A model generated the notes under the pieces. That model was not told the DNA's origin, did no database searches, and saw only the letters and a list, made by a program, of their open reading frames with translations. 64,000 bases of DNA from Rhinopithecus roxellana (lineage: Eukaryota > Chordata > Mammalia > Primates > Cercopithecidae), in assembly GCF_007565055.1 (NCBI RefSeq), contig NC_044550.1, positions 92,038,174 through 92,102,173 of the forward strand. The letters run 5' to 3'. The stretch's first letter is position 1. Each line of letters starts with the position of its first letter. Below are positions 11,295 to 22,744 of this stretch, one piece after another. A program made the translations under genes and the position numbers.

Positions 11295-11657
11295 GGAACA
11301 CACAGGTTTTTGTTGTTGTTGTTGTTGTTGTTTTAGGCCGGGCGCCGTGGCACAAGCCTGTAATCCCAGCACTTTGGGAGGCCGAGATGGGCGGATCACG
11401 AGGTCAGGAGATCAAGACCATCCTGGCTAATCCGGTGAAACCCCGTCTCTACTAAAAAAAATACAAAAAACTAGCCGGGCAAGGTGGCGAGCGCCTGTAG
11501 TCCCAGCTACTCGGGAGGCTGAGGCAGGAGAATGGCGTAAACCCGGGAGGCGGAGCTTGCAGTGAGCTGAGATCCGGCCACTGCACTCCAGCCTGGGTGA
11601 CAGAGCGAGTCTCCGCCTCAGAAAAAAAAAAAAAAAAAAAAAAAAAGGAACACACAG
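11295..11657 (+). mobile_element. AluYR-type SINE with (TTG)n tract between the 5' duplication and the Alu
   Basis: The Alu body is 11336-11646 (A tail about 25). The target-site duplication ggaacacacag is at 11295-11305 and 11647-11657. Between the 5' duplication and the first Alu base lie about 30 bases of gttttt(gtt)nttta, so the extra tract arrived with, or grew inside, the insertion. Old World monkey variants are present. Confidence 0.93.
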
Positions 11658-13150
11658 TTAATTACACAGAACATTAGAAAATTGGCATCAGTACTGTGGG
11701 CTAGATTAATGTGAATTATTTTCTTATACATGCATCCACTGGAGTGCAGGGCTAAATATGGCAGATGAACTTTCAGGGTGGGCTCTGACTCTGGACCCTG
11801 GCAAATAAACTGAGATAATACCATACCACAAGGCTGTCACTCACTTCTACACAGGTACAGATATTAGTTAATGTGCAGATGAAGATGGGTACTTATTGGA
11901 AATGTTTCATATTTGGGCTTTATAGAATGTTTAATTTTACCAAGCACTATGTAGTTAATTACATATTTATTTCTTCATTGGGTGAAAAACAAGTTTAAAT
12001 ATGCTACTGATGTTAATGTTTAAAATTTAATTTTCGTAGTTTTATATCTTCGTGTATAAAAATTCATGTGACTGTTGAAGTAGTCATCTGGTATTCCCTG
12101 CTACACAATGTAACATCTATGCATAATCATATAGAGACTTCTTTAAAACTTCCTCGGTGGCTTATAAATTTGCTAGTACAACCTAAAATTGGTATCATTC
12201 ACCTTACTTGGTTCCACTTCACAAAGGGGTAAATGCTCAAGGAACTCTTTCTGAGAAATTAAATGTGAATAAGACTTAAAAAATTTTTGACCCAGACTAA
12301 AAGACATCAGATGAAAATACAATTTTAGAAACTGAAAAGGCAAACCAAGTGAAAATGAATCATCCTTTCCAAACAGGACAGAGAGAGAGAAAGCCTGGGA
12401 CAGCAGTCAAAGGGCAGTAACTGGTCTCCAGATTTCAAGGGACCCCAAACTATTCCTTGAGCTACAGTTATGAAAAGGCTGATGAAAAGGGAGAATTGCT
12501 AGCAACAACATTGTCCAATGTTATTTGTGATTTCTTATATTTTGTGTAATTAATCTGTGTCTATCTCCCTCCTTTTCTTCCCCTCAGAGGGCCTTTTAGA
12601 GCACTGAACACTGTAAATACATTTTGACTGGCTTTTCATAGAGCTGAACAAAAAAAAATAATTTTAATTATCAAGTATATTGCAGGATCAAGTAAGTAAA
12701 TTGACATATCACATATATACTAACAATGATTAATTTTAAAGCTTCTAAACTGTCCGGGATGATGCTATAACTGTGGCTATCCAAATATGAGTAGTCATGT
12801 AAGAAGAAAGGCCAAAATTATAATGATATTTTAATAGTGGAGAACTCATAGCTGAAACATGAGTGTGTCATTGTTATAAGCAAGAGTTCAAAAGTCAAAC
12901 ACATGCAACAAGTTGAATAATTAAGTCAAAGGCCTATATCATAACAAGGAAGATAAGATACATTTGGGGGCAATGATGAAGTTGGAAAATGTGGAAGATG
13001 AAGTACAAAGCCAAGAACAAATTTGGAATCCAAAAGTTAATTAGAAAAGTCAGCCCTTGAGCTGTTCTTTCAAGGTCTCAATATACTGGTGGAGAGGCTG
13101 CACAGAAGTTAAAATGTGTTGTTCAGCTACAGAAAAAGAAATTAATGGCG
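11658..13150. other. Unassigned sequence
   Basis: A mostly AT-rich, apparently unique stretch. No exon-like frame, RNA gene or dated repeat recognised. Confidence 0.4.
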
Positions 13151-13154
13151 CCTC

Positions 13155-13160
<6 letters not shown>

Positions 13161-13186
<26 letters not shown>
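13161..13186. repeat. Poly(A) tract
   Basis: About 26 uninterrupted A bases with no Alu or L1 directly upstream. It could be the tail of an unrecognised retrocopy or a simple expansion. No AATAAA lies just before it. Confidence 0.85.
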
Positions 13187-13506
13187 TCACCCTGTATTCT
13201 CATGGTTTGCATTCTCGTTTTTGCCAAACTACCCTCAACAATTCTTAGCAGTTTTATTTTTTTCTTGAGTATTTAATACTATTTTTATAGCACAATTTTT
13301 AAGTTTTACAGAGATTTCAATTTTGATAGTCCTATAGTATACCTGAGAATTGATTGTGAAGTCATGTATTTGAAAGTGTGCCTGGTGCATGCACACATGT
13401 GTGTTATTTTCAGATTAAAATACGTGGGATCATAAGCATTCTTTAGTTATTGCAATTCTTTCAAACAATTGGATCTTAATTTGTATTGTAAATCTCAGAG
13501 TAATAT
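13187..13506. other. Unassigned sequence
   Basis: Nothing recognised between the poly(A) tract and the LTR. Confidence 0.4.
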
Positions 13507-13708
13507 TGATATAGAAGTACTGGGAAGGGAACAGCTGGTCCCTTCAAATGGTACGGAAGTGGGGATGGGAAAGGAAGTGCTGGGTAGAGAAAGGCATGGT
13601 CCCTGCCTAGGGGTCCACCCCTACGGACCTAAGTGAGGACAGGCATGCCTTGCCCAAATGTAGCATTTCCCAAGACTACCCTGGCCTGCCATGCCCCCAT
13701 CCTGTGCC

Positions 13709-13716
13709 TATAAAAA
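13709..13716 (+). promoter_or_regulatory. TATA box of the solo LTR
   Basis: The motif tataaaaa lies about 290 bases before the LTR polyadenylation signal, as expected for a U3/R layout. Whether it is active cannot be told from sequence. Confidence 0.55.
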
Positions 13717-13997
13717 CCTGAAACCCTAGGAAGGCAGAGACAGAGGCAGCTGGATGTCTAGAGGAGCCCATCGGGGGAGGAGCACACATAAGCAGCTGGA
13801 GGTCAAGACAAATGCAACGAAGGACACCAGCACGCCCACAGGCACCAGCACGCTGGCAGGCCCCCTGACCAATAGAAGCAAAAGATACGGAGTTTGACTG
13901 GGACAGTCAGAGGAGAGCCCAGGCGGCTGAGCAACCAGATTCCAGTGGAAAACCATCTTCTTTCTGGCTCCCCCACTGCTGAGAGCTACTTCCATTC

Positions 13998-14003
13998 AAT
14001 AAA
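13998..14003 (+). terminator. Polyadenylation signal of the solo LTR
   Basis: A canonical aataaa followed by 'cttgcactcattctcc', as seen at the R region of this LTR type. Confidence 0.6.
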
Positions 14004-14354
14004 ACCTTGCACTCATTCTCCAAGCCCACATGTGATCCGATTCTTTCCATAATCAAGGCGAGAACCCGGAATACAGAAAGTCCTCTGTCCTTGCAACAAG
14101 GTGGAGGGTCTAATTCAGCTGGTCAACACAAGCTGCCTGTAGACTGTAAAACTGAAAGAGCACCCTGTAACGCATGCCCAGTGGGGGTTCAGGAGCTGTG
14201 AACATCCACTTCTAGACATCACCATGGGCTGGGAGCCCCACAGCCTACCTGTCTATATGCTCCCCTAGAGGTTTGAGCAGTGGGCCACTGAAGAAGTGAG
14301 CCACACCACCATTGCACGCACTGCCAGGGAGACAAGGGAGCTTTTCCCATTTCA

Positions 14355-16164
14355 ATAATACTTTTGATTACTATTCAAGGAACGATTTCTTTTAAGAGAC
14401 TTCTATAACTTAATGTATTTGAACTATTGGGAAACTTTCATACTGGAAAAAACCTCTCCTCAGCAATTACAGCAATCTTCACAGTATGATTTCTGCATCT
14501 ACAGATAGGTGCCTTTAAAAAGTGTTTTTGTGTTATGATTTTCTGAATGTATTTGATTTACTAGATAAATTGTGACTTTTTAAATGGTGTAATTTTATTT
14601 TCCTTTTAAAACCATCTTAATAACTTTGATCCTTACTCTCTGGAGGCTTAATAAATGCTTAATTTCTGATAGTAAGTAAAAGAAAATTCATAAGCTGAAA
14701 TAAATAAAATAATTAAAAGTAGTGCTATTTAAACATTCTAAATATTCATGCCTATGGCATATATGCATTAATTTGCTTAATGTAATCAAATATATTATTA
14801 ACCTTACTTTTCTACTATCTTAATATATGAAGTTATATGTTTAATAACAGCTAAGTTGAAAATATTTTTGGCGAAATAAATTTGTTTGTTTTTCATGATC
14901 AGAACTTAAAGACTTTAATTTTTCAGTATTTATGGAAAGCTAAAAATGTCTACTGAAAATAAGCAATAGTTTTCTTTGTAAAATAACTGACTCAGCAAAC
15001 AAAAGGCAATTTGTTCACTGAGTTGGTTCTTCCTATTTTATACAGTAATAGTCAAAACACTTCCCTGAGATTTTATGTCATGTAACTTACATAAATAAAG
15101 CAGAGAGTTTAGCATTCTTAAAATTATTCTTCAGTTTCCAGTTTTCACCTTCTAACTGTCTCTCTGTGGATTTAAAACATTACCAAAATGCAGTGTCTGC
15201 ATTTTGAAATAGACATAGAGTGTGACCTTTTTCACAGAAGTGCATCAATCAGATATACTATAACTAATTTTCAAGCTATTGCATCATATGGTTCTTTAGT
15301 TTAATGAAGAAAATTTGGGGCTAGAAAAAACAACCCACCTCAAAATTCATGAATGAAACCTAAAATCAGCTTGATCATTTAAAAATAATCTCCTTTGCAA
15401 ACTCCTTTGAAATTTAAGCATAAATAGCATATTCTAATAAAACTGGGGTAAAAAATGTATGATTAACTCATCTTTAGTAATAGTAATTCCAAGGAAAATT
15501 TTGTTGACATCTTCTGCATCAAGTATTTTTATTCAAAATATTATGCCTATATCAAAAACTGATATTTTGGGTTTTGCCACAACATAATGGGAAAAAGTAA
15601 AAAAATTAAGTTTTTTTTAACTTGTTCAGTAATTTTCTCTAAAATATATTGAAGACTCTTTTTAGTTTCTTTAAACTTTTACTTTATTATGCAAAGTTTT
15701 CAAGTGAAAAACATTTGTCCAATGATGTTTTCCAAAATTTGTTTGCAATATAACAGAAGAGTAACCCATTCACAAAATTCAGCAGAATTTTATTTTTGCA
15801 TTGTCTACTATTTCAAGAAATAGCAATTGATAGAAATATTTTCTAATTGAAATAAAAATAAGCTAGAATGTAGTATTAGAAGATAAAGATTATAGGAAGT
15901 CATATATTCCATATTTTCCACTTATATTCAAGTTAAATACAAATGGAAACAATGAGGGGAGAAAAATGTAAGAATTCAAAATTACCACTAAGAACTTCCA
16001 GGGAACTGCTGAATTCAAATAGGTCTATTTTAAGGATTAATTCCAATATAGAGACACTCTAATATTACATGTATGTGAACACACACATATATACACATAT
16101 ACTAATTTTAATTGAAAAATATGTCATTGAAACATAGAATGAATAGCTGCTCACCAAATCCATT
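14355..16164. other. Unassigned AT-rich sequence
   Basis: A long stretch without recognisable transposons. No gene signal. It could be unique primate sequence or hold very old repeats that I cannot detect by eye. Confidence 0.4.
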
Positions 16165-16562
16165 TCTTTTTCTTCCCAGATCAATGTGAATGTGTATTTG
16201 TCAATGTTTCTTATAGTAGGGTATGGTCAAATCACAGATATTTAACACATGGAAAATGAGCAGTAGTGATGCATGAAAGCTAAAGGCCTGGACCATGAGA
16301 GCCATCCAGAGGTGATTCTCAATGCTCATTTCCTTCATGGACTTGGTACAGAAGAGCAGGGGAGATTTTAAAGTCATGTATTGAGAACAAAGGAGCCAGA
16401 AGATGGAATCTGAGTCCCTGTATTACTACTTGAGACACACCAGCTCTACAGAAATATGTTTTGGTTTTTAAATGAGCATTAAAAAGATGTCAATGATAAT
16501 TTGAGCCATAAAAATGATTTTGTATGTTTGTTACAACACTTAGCATTTTTTAATTAATACAA
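16165..16562 (+). mobile_element. Probable ancient ERVL-MaLR (MLT1-like) LTR
   Basis: The 3' part has MaLR-like features: 'ggagccagaagatgga', 'tttgttacaacacttagc' and a terminal 'aattaataca'. Divergence is high and the 5' boundary is approximate. Another old LTR family is possible. Confidence 0.4.
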
Positions 16563-16693
16563 CAATATTTCAAAAATATTAATCAGATTTCAAAGACTGG
16601 TTGTCCAAAAAGAAAAAAAAACAAACAAACTCTTTACAAATAAAAAATGTGCATATTTGTAATTTTTTTAAATGGTATTTAATTAAAAATAAA

Positions 16694-17008
16694 TTTTGTT
16701 TGTTTGTTTGTTTGTTTGTTTGTTTTGACACAGAGTCTCATTCTGTCACCCAGGCTAGAGTGCAGTGGTGCAATCATGGCTCATTACAGTCTTGAACTCT
16801 TTAGCTCAGGTGATCCTCCCACCTTAGCCTCCCAAGTAGCTGGGACTACAGGCACACTACATCATGTCTGGCTAATTTTTGTATTTTTTGTAGACAAGGG
16901 CTTTCACCATGTGACCCAGACTGGTCTTGAACTCCTGGGATCAAGCAATCCGCCTATCTCGACCTCCCAAATTGCTGCAATGACAGGTGTGAACCACTGC
17001 ACATGGCC
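16694..17008 (-). mobile_element. AluJ SINE with (TTTG)n tail
   Basis: Reverse orientation. The tail is a (TTTG)n microsatellite at 16694-16726. Diagnostic old-Alu text is 'gtgcaatcatggctcatt', 'aactcctgggatcaagcaatcc' and 'cactgcacatggcc'. Divergence is high, consistent with AluJ. The frame at 16704-17036 is an Alu frame. Confidence 0.88.
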
Positions 17009-18523
17009 AAAAACAGGTTTTCTTGAAGGACAATGACAAGTTACATGGAGAAGATTCTGTACTAAGTTCTTATTTGATTTAAAAAAAAAAGGTATTTATT
17101 ATTATTTTTTAATTTCCATAGGTTTTTGAGGAACACATCGTGTTTTGTTACATGAATAAGTTCTTTAATGAGATTTTGGTGCACCCATCACCCAAGCAGT
17201 ATACACTGTAACTAATTTATAGTCTTTTATACCTCACCCTCCTCCCACACTTACCCCCAAATCCCCAAAGTCCATTGTATCATTCTTATGCCTTTGCATC
17301 CCCATAGCTTAGCTTCCACTTATGAATGAGAACATATAATATTTGGTTTTTATTCCTGAGTTACTTCAATTAGAATAATGGTCTCCAATTCCATCCAGGT
17401 CACTTCTAATGTCGTTATTTCATTCTTTTTTATGGCTGAGTGATATTCCATGGTATATATATATGAATACCACATTTTCTTTACCCACTTGTTGATTGAC
17501 AGGCGTTTGGGTTGATTTCATATTTTTGCAATTGCAAATTGCACTGCTATAAACATGCAAGTGCAACTATCTTTTTCATATAATGACTACTTTTCCTCTG
17601 GGTAGGTACCCATCAGTGGGATTGCTGGATCAAATGGTAGTTCTTCTTTCAGTTATCTAAGGAACCTCCACCCTGTTTTTCATAGTGGTTGTACTAGTTT
17701 ACATTCCCACCAGCAACGTAAAAGTGTTCCTTTTTCACCACATCCCCGCCAACTTCTACTACTTTTGTTTTGTTTTGTTTTCATTATGGCCATTCTTGTA
17801 GGAGTAGGGTGGTACTGCATTATGATTTTGATTTGCATTTTCCTGATCATTAGTGATACTGAGCATTTTTTCACATCACAGGATCCTTAGGGGTGTTGCT
17901 TTTCCAGCCAGAAACCTCTATGCATGGTGGTGCCTTTGCTTGAGTTTTGCACAGGCCTGTTGGGCTTGTTCCGCCCACACAGCCTGGTAGGCTGCACTTG
18001 GTTTGCACTACCAGCTCAGATCCCATGCCTGCCAAGGGTGAGCCAGGCGCAGAGTGATGAGAGGTGTGTGAGTGAGCGTGGGGTCTGGTCACTGTGCACA
18101 GCCAGGTGTATTGACTGTAGCAGGGCAGGCAGCTCCAGGCACTGGCTAAATGTGAGACTTCAGCTAGACCAAGTGTACTGCAAACAGCTTCCACTGTGGG
18201 CACCAGAGAATGTGGTGACTCCTAAAATCTTAGAGATACCAAGAATGGCAGAGCCGCAAAAAGGGTGTCACAGCCCTGGCCCAGCTCTAGGTCTGGGCTT
18301 CCCAAAGGGCCATAGCTCTTCTCTCCTTCTCTTCTCTCACTGTCACCTACAGTGTGGCAAACGGCGGGGCGGGGGGCATTGTTTTCAGCCCTGTTTGTGT
18401 TACTGCTCTTTCAGGCCCACATTCAGCAGGTCCTGAGTTCTTGTCTCACGTCCAGGAAGAATGAGGTACATGGACAACTGGAGGGTGAATAAGGCAGAGA
18501 GAAGTTTCATTGAGTGACAGAAC

Positions 18524-18725
18524 AGCTCTCAGGAGTCCCAAAGTGGTTAGTTCCTTTCTGCAGGCAGGTTGTCCTAATAAGTGTCCAGCTCTCAGCAGAA
18601 AGGAGACCTATAGTGGGTAGCTCCTTACCATAGGCAGGCCATCCTGATGAGTGTCCACCTCTCAGCAGAGAAGAGACCTGCTGTGGGTAGTTCCTTTCCA
18701 CAGCTGATTGTCCCGACATCTGTCT
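18524..18725 (-). repeat. Tandem 63-70 bp units inside the LTR
   Basis: Three imperfect units begin at 18524, 18587 and 18657, each opening with (a)ctctcagcag/gag and containing 'gtgggtag(c/t)tcctt'. They lie between the LTR's TATA-like box and its polyadenylation signal on the minus strand. Confidence 0.85.
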
Positions 18726-18731
18726 GAGTCT

Positions 18732-18746
18732 GGGTTTTTTATGGTC
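18732..18746 (-). promoter_or_regulatory. TATA-like element of the nested LTR
   Basis: The minus strand reads gagaccataaaaaaccc, at the expected U3/R position upstream of the tandem units. Activity is unknown. Confidence 0.45.
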
Positions 18747-21700
18747 TCAGAAGGAAGGAAGTGCACACTGACTGACCCATGACTGGCCACTGGCAGGCAG
18801 GAAAAAAAAGCACCATAAGTTCTCACCCTGGCTCACTGACTCCACCCAGAAATGGCAGCCCAGCACCCAGGCTTTAGGCTGTCCCTCACTTGAAGGTGCT
18901 GTTTCACCAGGGACCCACTGATTTTCACCCAAGAGCTTGTTGGCTTCTGGCAACATCAGCATGCCATCCACAGAACCCAAGCTTTCATCCCAAGGGATCC
19001 GCAGGTTCTCGCCAAGTTGCCCTCAGAGCCCGCTGGCCTCCCTCCCTGAGCTCGTCGGTGCCAAAAGTTTCAGAGGGGACTGAGACAGCAGTGGGGCTGG
19101 CATATCAGCACAACCCGGAGTTCATGTACACTCAACCAGGGTACGACGACATCCAGGCTTAGCCGCAACTTTGCTCCACAACAGAGCAGGTTCCAGCAAT
19201 GGGGAGACACCAGATCTTGGGAGCAGGGACATCCGAGCCTGCAGGGGAAGGGGCTTTGCAGGCCTGCAAAAGTACAGGGATGCCCAAGTCTGGATCCATG
19301 GCTGGGTGGCTGCAACTGTACGCAGGATCATGGGGTTCCCACCCTGCAAACTTGGTAGGAGCAGGGCTCCCACCAGCATTGCAGAGTACAAAACTCCAGC
19401 CATGACTCCACTGCTACAGCTGGTGTCTTCGCATCAGCTGCTCCAGATGGGCCACTGCTGCCATCAATATGTTTGTTGGCGTTTGTATATCTTATTGTGA
19501 GAACTGATGTCCTTAGTCCACTTTTTGATGGTATTGTTTGTGTTTTCTTGCTAATTTGTTTTAATTCCTTGTAGATTCTGGATACTAGTCCTTTGTCAGA
19601 TATATAGATTCCAAAGATTTTTTTTCCCACTCTATGGGTTGTCTGTTTACTCTGCTCATTGTTTCTTTTGCTGGGCAGAAGGTTTTTACTTTAATTAAGC
19701 CCCATCTGTTTATCTTTGTTTTGTTGCATTAGCTTTTGGGTTGTTGGTCATGAAATCTTTGCCTAAGTCAATGTCTAGAAGCATTTTTTTGATGTTATTG
19801 CATAGAATTTTTATGTTTTCAGGTTTTAGATTTAAGTTCTGGATCCATCTTGAGTTGATTTTTGTGTAAGGTGAGAGATGAGTATCCAGTTCCATTCTTC
19901 TACATGTAGCTTGCCAATTATCCCAGTACCATTTGTTGAATAGGGTTTCCTTTCCCCATTTTATGCTTTTCTTTGCTTTGTTGAAGGTCAGTTGGCTATA
20001 AGTAGTTGGCTTTATTTCTGGGTTCTGTATTCTGTTCCATTGGCCTATGTGCCTATTTTTATAGCAGTACCATATTGTTTTGGTGGCTATGGCCTCATAA
20101 TATAGTTTGAAGTCAGGTAATGTGATGCTTTCAGATTTGTTCTTTTTGCTTAGTCTTGCTTTGGCTATGTGGATTCTTTTTTGGTTTTATATAAATTTTA
20201 GGATTGTTTGGTTATTTTCACAATATTAATTCTACCCATACATGAGCATGGGATATGTTTCTGTTTGTGTCAAATATTTTGTTTGTGCAGTATTTTGTAA
20301 TTTTCTTTTTAGAGGCTTTTCACCTCCTTGGTTAGGTATATTCCTAATTATTTTGTAACTTTTTGCAGCTATTGTAAAAGGGATTGAGTTCTCTATTTGA
20401 TTCTCAGCTTGGTCACCACTGGTGTATAGCAGAGCTACTGATTTGTGCACATTAATTTTGTATCCTGAAACTTCGCTGAATTCATTTATCAGTCCTAGGA
20501 GCTTTTTGCATGAGTCTTTTGGGTTTTCTAGGTATATTATTTGGATGACCTTTATTTATTTCTCTTGTCTGATTGCTCTGACTAGGACTTCCAGTACTAT
20601 GTTGAATAGAACTGGGGAGAGTGGGCACTCTTGTCTGGTTCAAATTCTCAGAGGAAATGCTTTCAACTTTTCTCCATTCAGTATAATGTTGGCTGTGGGT
20701 TTGTCATAGATGGCTTTTATTACATTAAAGTATATCCCTTCTATGCCAATTTTGCTAAGGGTTTTAATCATAAAGGGATGCTCGATTTTGTCAACTGCTT
20801 TTTCTGCATCCATTGAGATAAACATGTGATGTTTTGCTTTTAATTCTGTTTATGTGGTGTATCACATTTATTGACTTGTGTACATTAAACCATCCCTGCA
20901 TCCCTAGTATGAAACCCACTTGATCATGGTGGGTTATCTTTTTGATATTCTACTGGATTTGGCTACCTAACACATTGTTAAGGATTTTTGCATCTATATT
21001 CATCAGGCATAGTGGTCTGTAGTTTTCTTTTTGTGTTATGTCCTTTCCTAGTTTTGGTATTAGGGTGATGCTAGTTTCACAGAATGATTTAGGAAGGATT
21101 CCTTCTTTTATTATCTTGTGGGATAGTGTCAATAGGATCGGCACCAATTCTTTGAGTGTCTGATAGAATTCAGCTATGAATCTGTCTGGTCCTGGACTCT
21201 TTTTGGTTGGCATTTTTTATTACCACTTTAATCTTGCTGATTGTTATTGATCTGTTCAGAGTTTCTATATCTTCCTGGTTTAATCTAGGAGGGTTGTATA
21301 TTTCCAGGAATTTATCTATCTCTTCTAGGTTTTCTAGTTTATTCACATAAAGGTGTTCTTAGTAGCCTTAAATAATATTTTGTATTCTGTGGTACCTGTT
21401 TTAATATCCCTTGTTTCATTTCTATTTGAGCTTATTTGGATCTTCTCTCTTTTTTTCCTGGTTAATCTCACTAATGGTCTGTCAATTTTATTTATCTTTT
21501 AAAATAACCAGCTTTTTGTTTCATTTATCTTTTGTATTTTTTAAAATTTCATTTAGTTCTGCTTTGATCTTCATTATTTCTTTTCTTCTGCTGGGTTTGT
21601 CTTTGGTTTGTTTTTATTTCTCTAGTTCCTTAAGGTGTGGCTTTAGATTGTCTGTTTGTGCTTTTTCAGACTTTTTGATGTATGCATTTAAAGCTGTGAA

Positions 21701-22744
21701 CTTTCTCTTAGCACCACCTTTTCTCTATCCCAGAGGTTTTGATAGGCTGTGTCACTATTATAGTTCAATTCAAAGAATTTTTTTAATTTTCATCTTGATT
21801 TCATTATTGAGACAACTATCATTCAGGAGCAGACTATTTAATTTCCATATATTTTGATTGTTTTGAGGGTACCTTTTGGAGTTGATTTCCACTTTTATTC
21901 TCCTGTGGTCTGAGAGAGTAATATAATTTCAGTTTTCTTAAATTTATTGAGGCTTATTTTGTGACCTATCATATGGTCTGTCTTGGAAAAAGTCCCATGT
22001 GTTGATGAATAGAATGTATATTCTGCAGTTGTTTAGTAGACTGTTCTATAAATATCTATTAAGTCCATTTATTCTAGGGTATAGTTTAAATCCATTGTTT
22101 TTTCATTGACTTTCTGTCTTGACGACCTGTCTAATGCTGTCAGTGAAGTACTGAAGTCCCTCACTAACATTCTGTTGCCATCTATCTCATTTCTTATGTC
22201 CAGTAGTAGTTGTTTTATAAATTTGGGAGTGCCAATGTTTAGGTGCATACATATTTAGGACTGTCATTTTGTTGTTGTTGTTGGACAAGTCCTTTTATCA
22301 TTATATAATGTCTTTCTTTGTCTTTTTTACGGTTGTTGCTTTGAAGTTTGTTTTGTCTGACATAAGAATAGCTACTCTTGCTCACTTTTGGCGTCCATTT
22401 GCATAGAATATCTTTTTCTACCCCTTAATCTTAAGTTTCTGTGAGTCCTTGTGTGTCAGGTGAGTCTCAAAGACAGTAGGTACTTGGTTGGTAAATTCTT
22501 ATCCATTCTGCCGTCCTTTATCTTTTAAGTAGATGATTTAGGTTATTTATGTTCAACTTTGAGACGTGAGGTACTATTCTATTCATTATTCTATTTCCTG
22601 AATAACATTTTTTTAGATTTATTTGTTGTATTTTTGTTTTATAGTTCCTGTGAGATTTATGCTTTAAAGATGTCTATTTTGGTGTATTTCAAGGATTTGT
22701 TTCAAGAGTTAGAGCTCCTTTTAGCAGTTCTTGCAGTGCTGGGT

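Larger units (their letters stand above)
13507..14354 (+). mobile_element. Solo LTR of a class I endogenous retrovirus (LTR8/HUERS-P1-like, subfamily uncertain)
   Basis: About 850 bp, markedly richer in GC than its flanks. LTR layout is visible in order: a U3-like GC-rich head; a TATA box (tataaaaa) at 13709-13716; a polyadenylation signal (aataaa) at 13998-14003; then U5-like text '...cattctccaagcccacatg' ending in 'ccatttca'. TG (13507) and CA (14354) terminal bases fit. A clean 4-bp target duplication is not obvious. No viral coding sequence is attached, so it is a solo LTR left by recombination. The frames at 13726-14201 are not genes. Confidence 0.75.
17877..19466 (-). mobile_element. 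Solo LTR, HERV9/LTR12-like, nested in the L1
   Basis: A 1,590-bp GC-richer block interrupts the antisense L1 within the ORF2 C-terminal region, and the L1 text resumes cleanly on both sides. A 4-bp target duplication is plausible: acat at 17873-17876 and atat at 19467-19470. Read on the minus strand it starts with TG at 19466. A TATA-like box (ccataaaaaacc) lies at 18732-18746, three tandem units of 63-70 bp at 18524-18725, and a degenerate polyadenylation signal (caatgaaac) near 18504-18515. Length, tandem units and layout fit HERV9-type LTR12, but this assignment is by eye. No viral genes are attached. Confidence 0.75.
17400..22640 (-). pseudogene. L1 ORF2 remnant (endonuclease/reverse transcriptase), interrupted
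   Basis: ORF2 normally encodes the endonuclease and reverse transcriptase used for retrotransposition. Here it survives only as short frames. 20950-21213 has the reverse transcriptase entry block (SPGPD, then KLGKDITQKENYRPL). 20640-20825 has motif A-like DAEKAVDKIEHPF. 20232-20450, 19710-19895 and 17680-17874 hold later parts. Near 20537-20542 about 45 bases are missing relative to typical L1, removing the F/YADD catalytic motif. Stops, frameshifts and the 1.6-kb LTR complete the loss. It is non-functional. Confidence 0.85.

Noticed and set aside
13726..14201. Open frames within the solo LTR as viral protein genes
   Set aside because: They lie across U3, R and U5 positions, where no coding sequence is expected, and no retroviral protein motifs are seen.
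17924..18436. 170-codon open frame as a gene
   Set aside because: It runs opposite to the nested LTR's own direction, has no domain, and the LTR's GC content explains the open frame.
20640..21213. Functional reverse transcriptase
   Set aside because: ORF2 blocks are visible but the frame is broken many times, the FADD region is deleted and an LTR interrupts it.
21411..21857. 148-codon plus-strand frame rich in Phe, Leu and Ser
   Set aside because: It is the strand opposite L1 ORF2. A-rich ORF2 sense sequence gives T-rich, hydrophobic antisense frames by composition.
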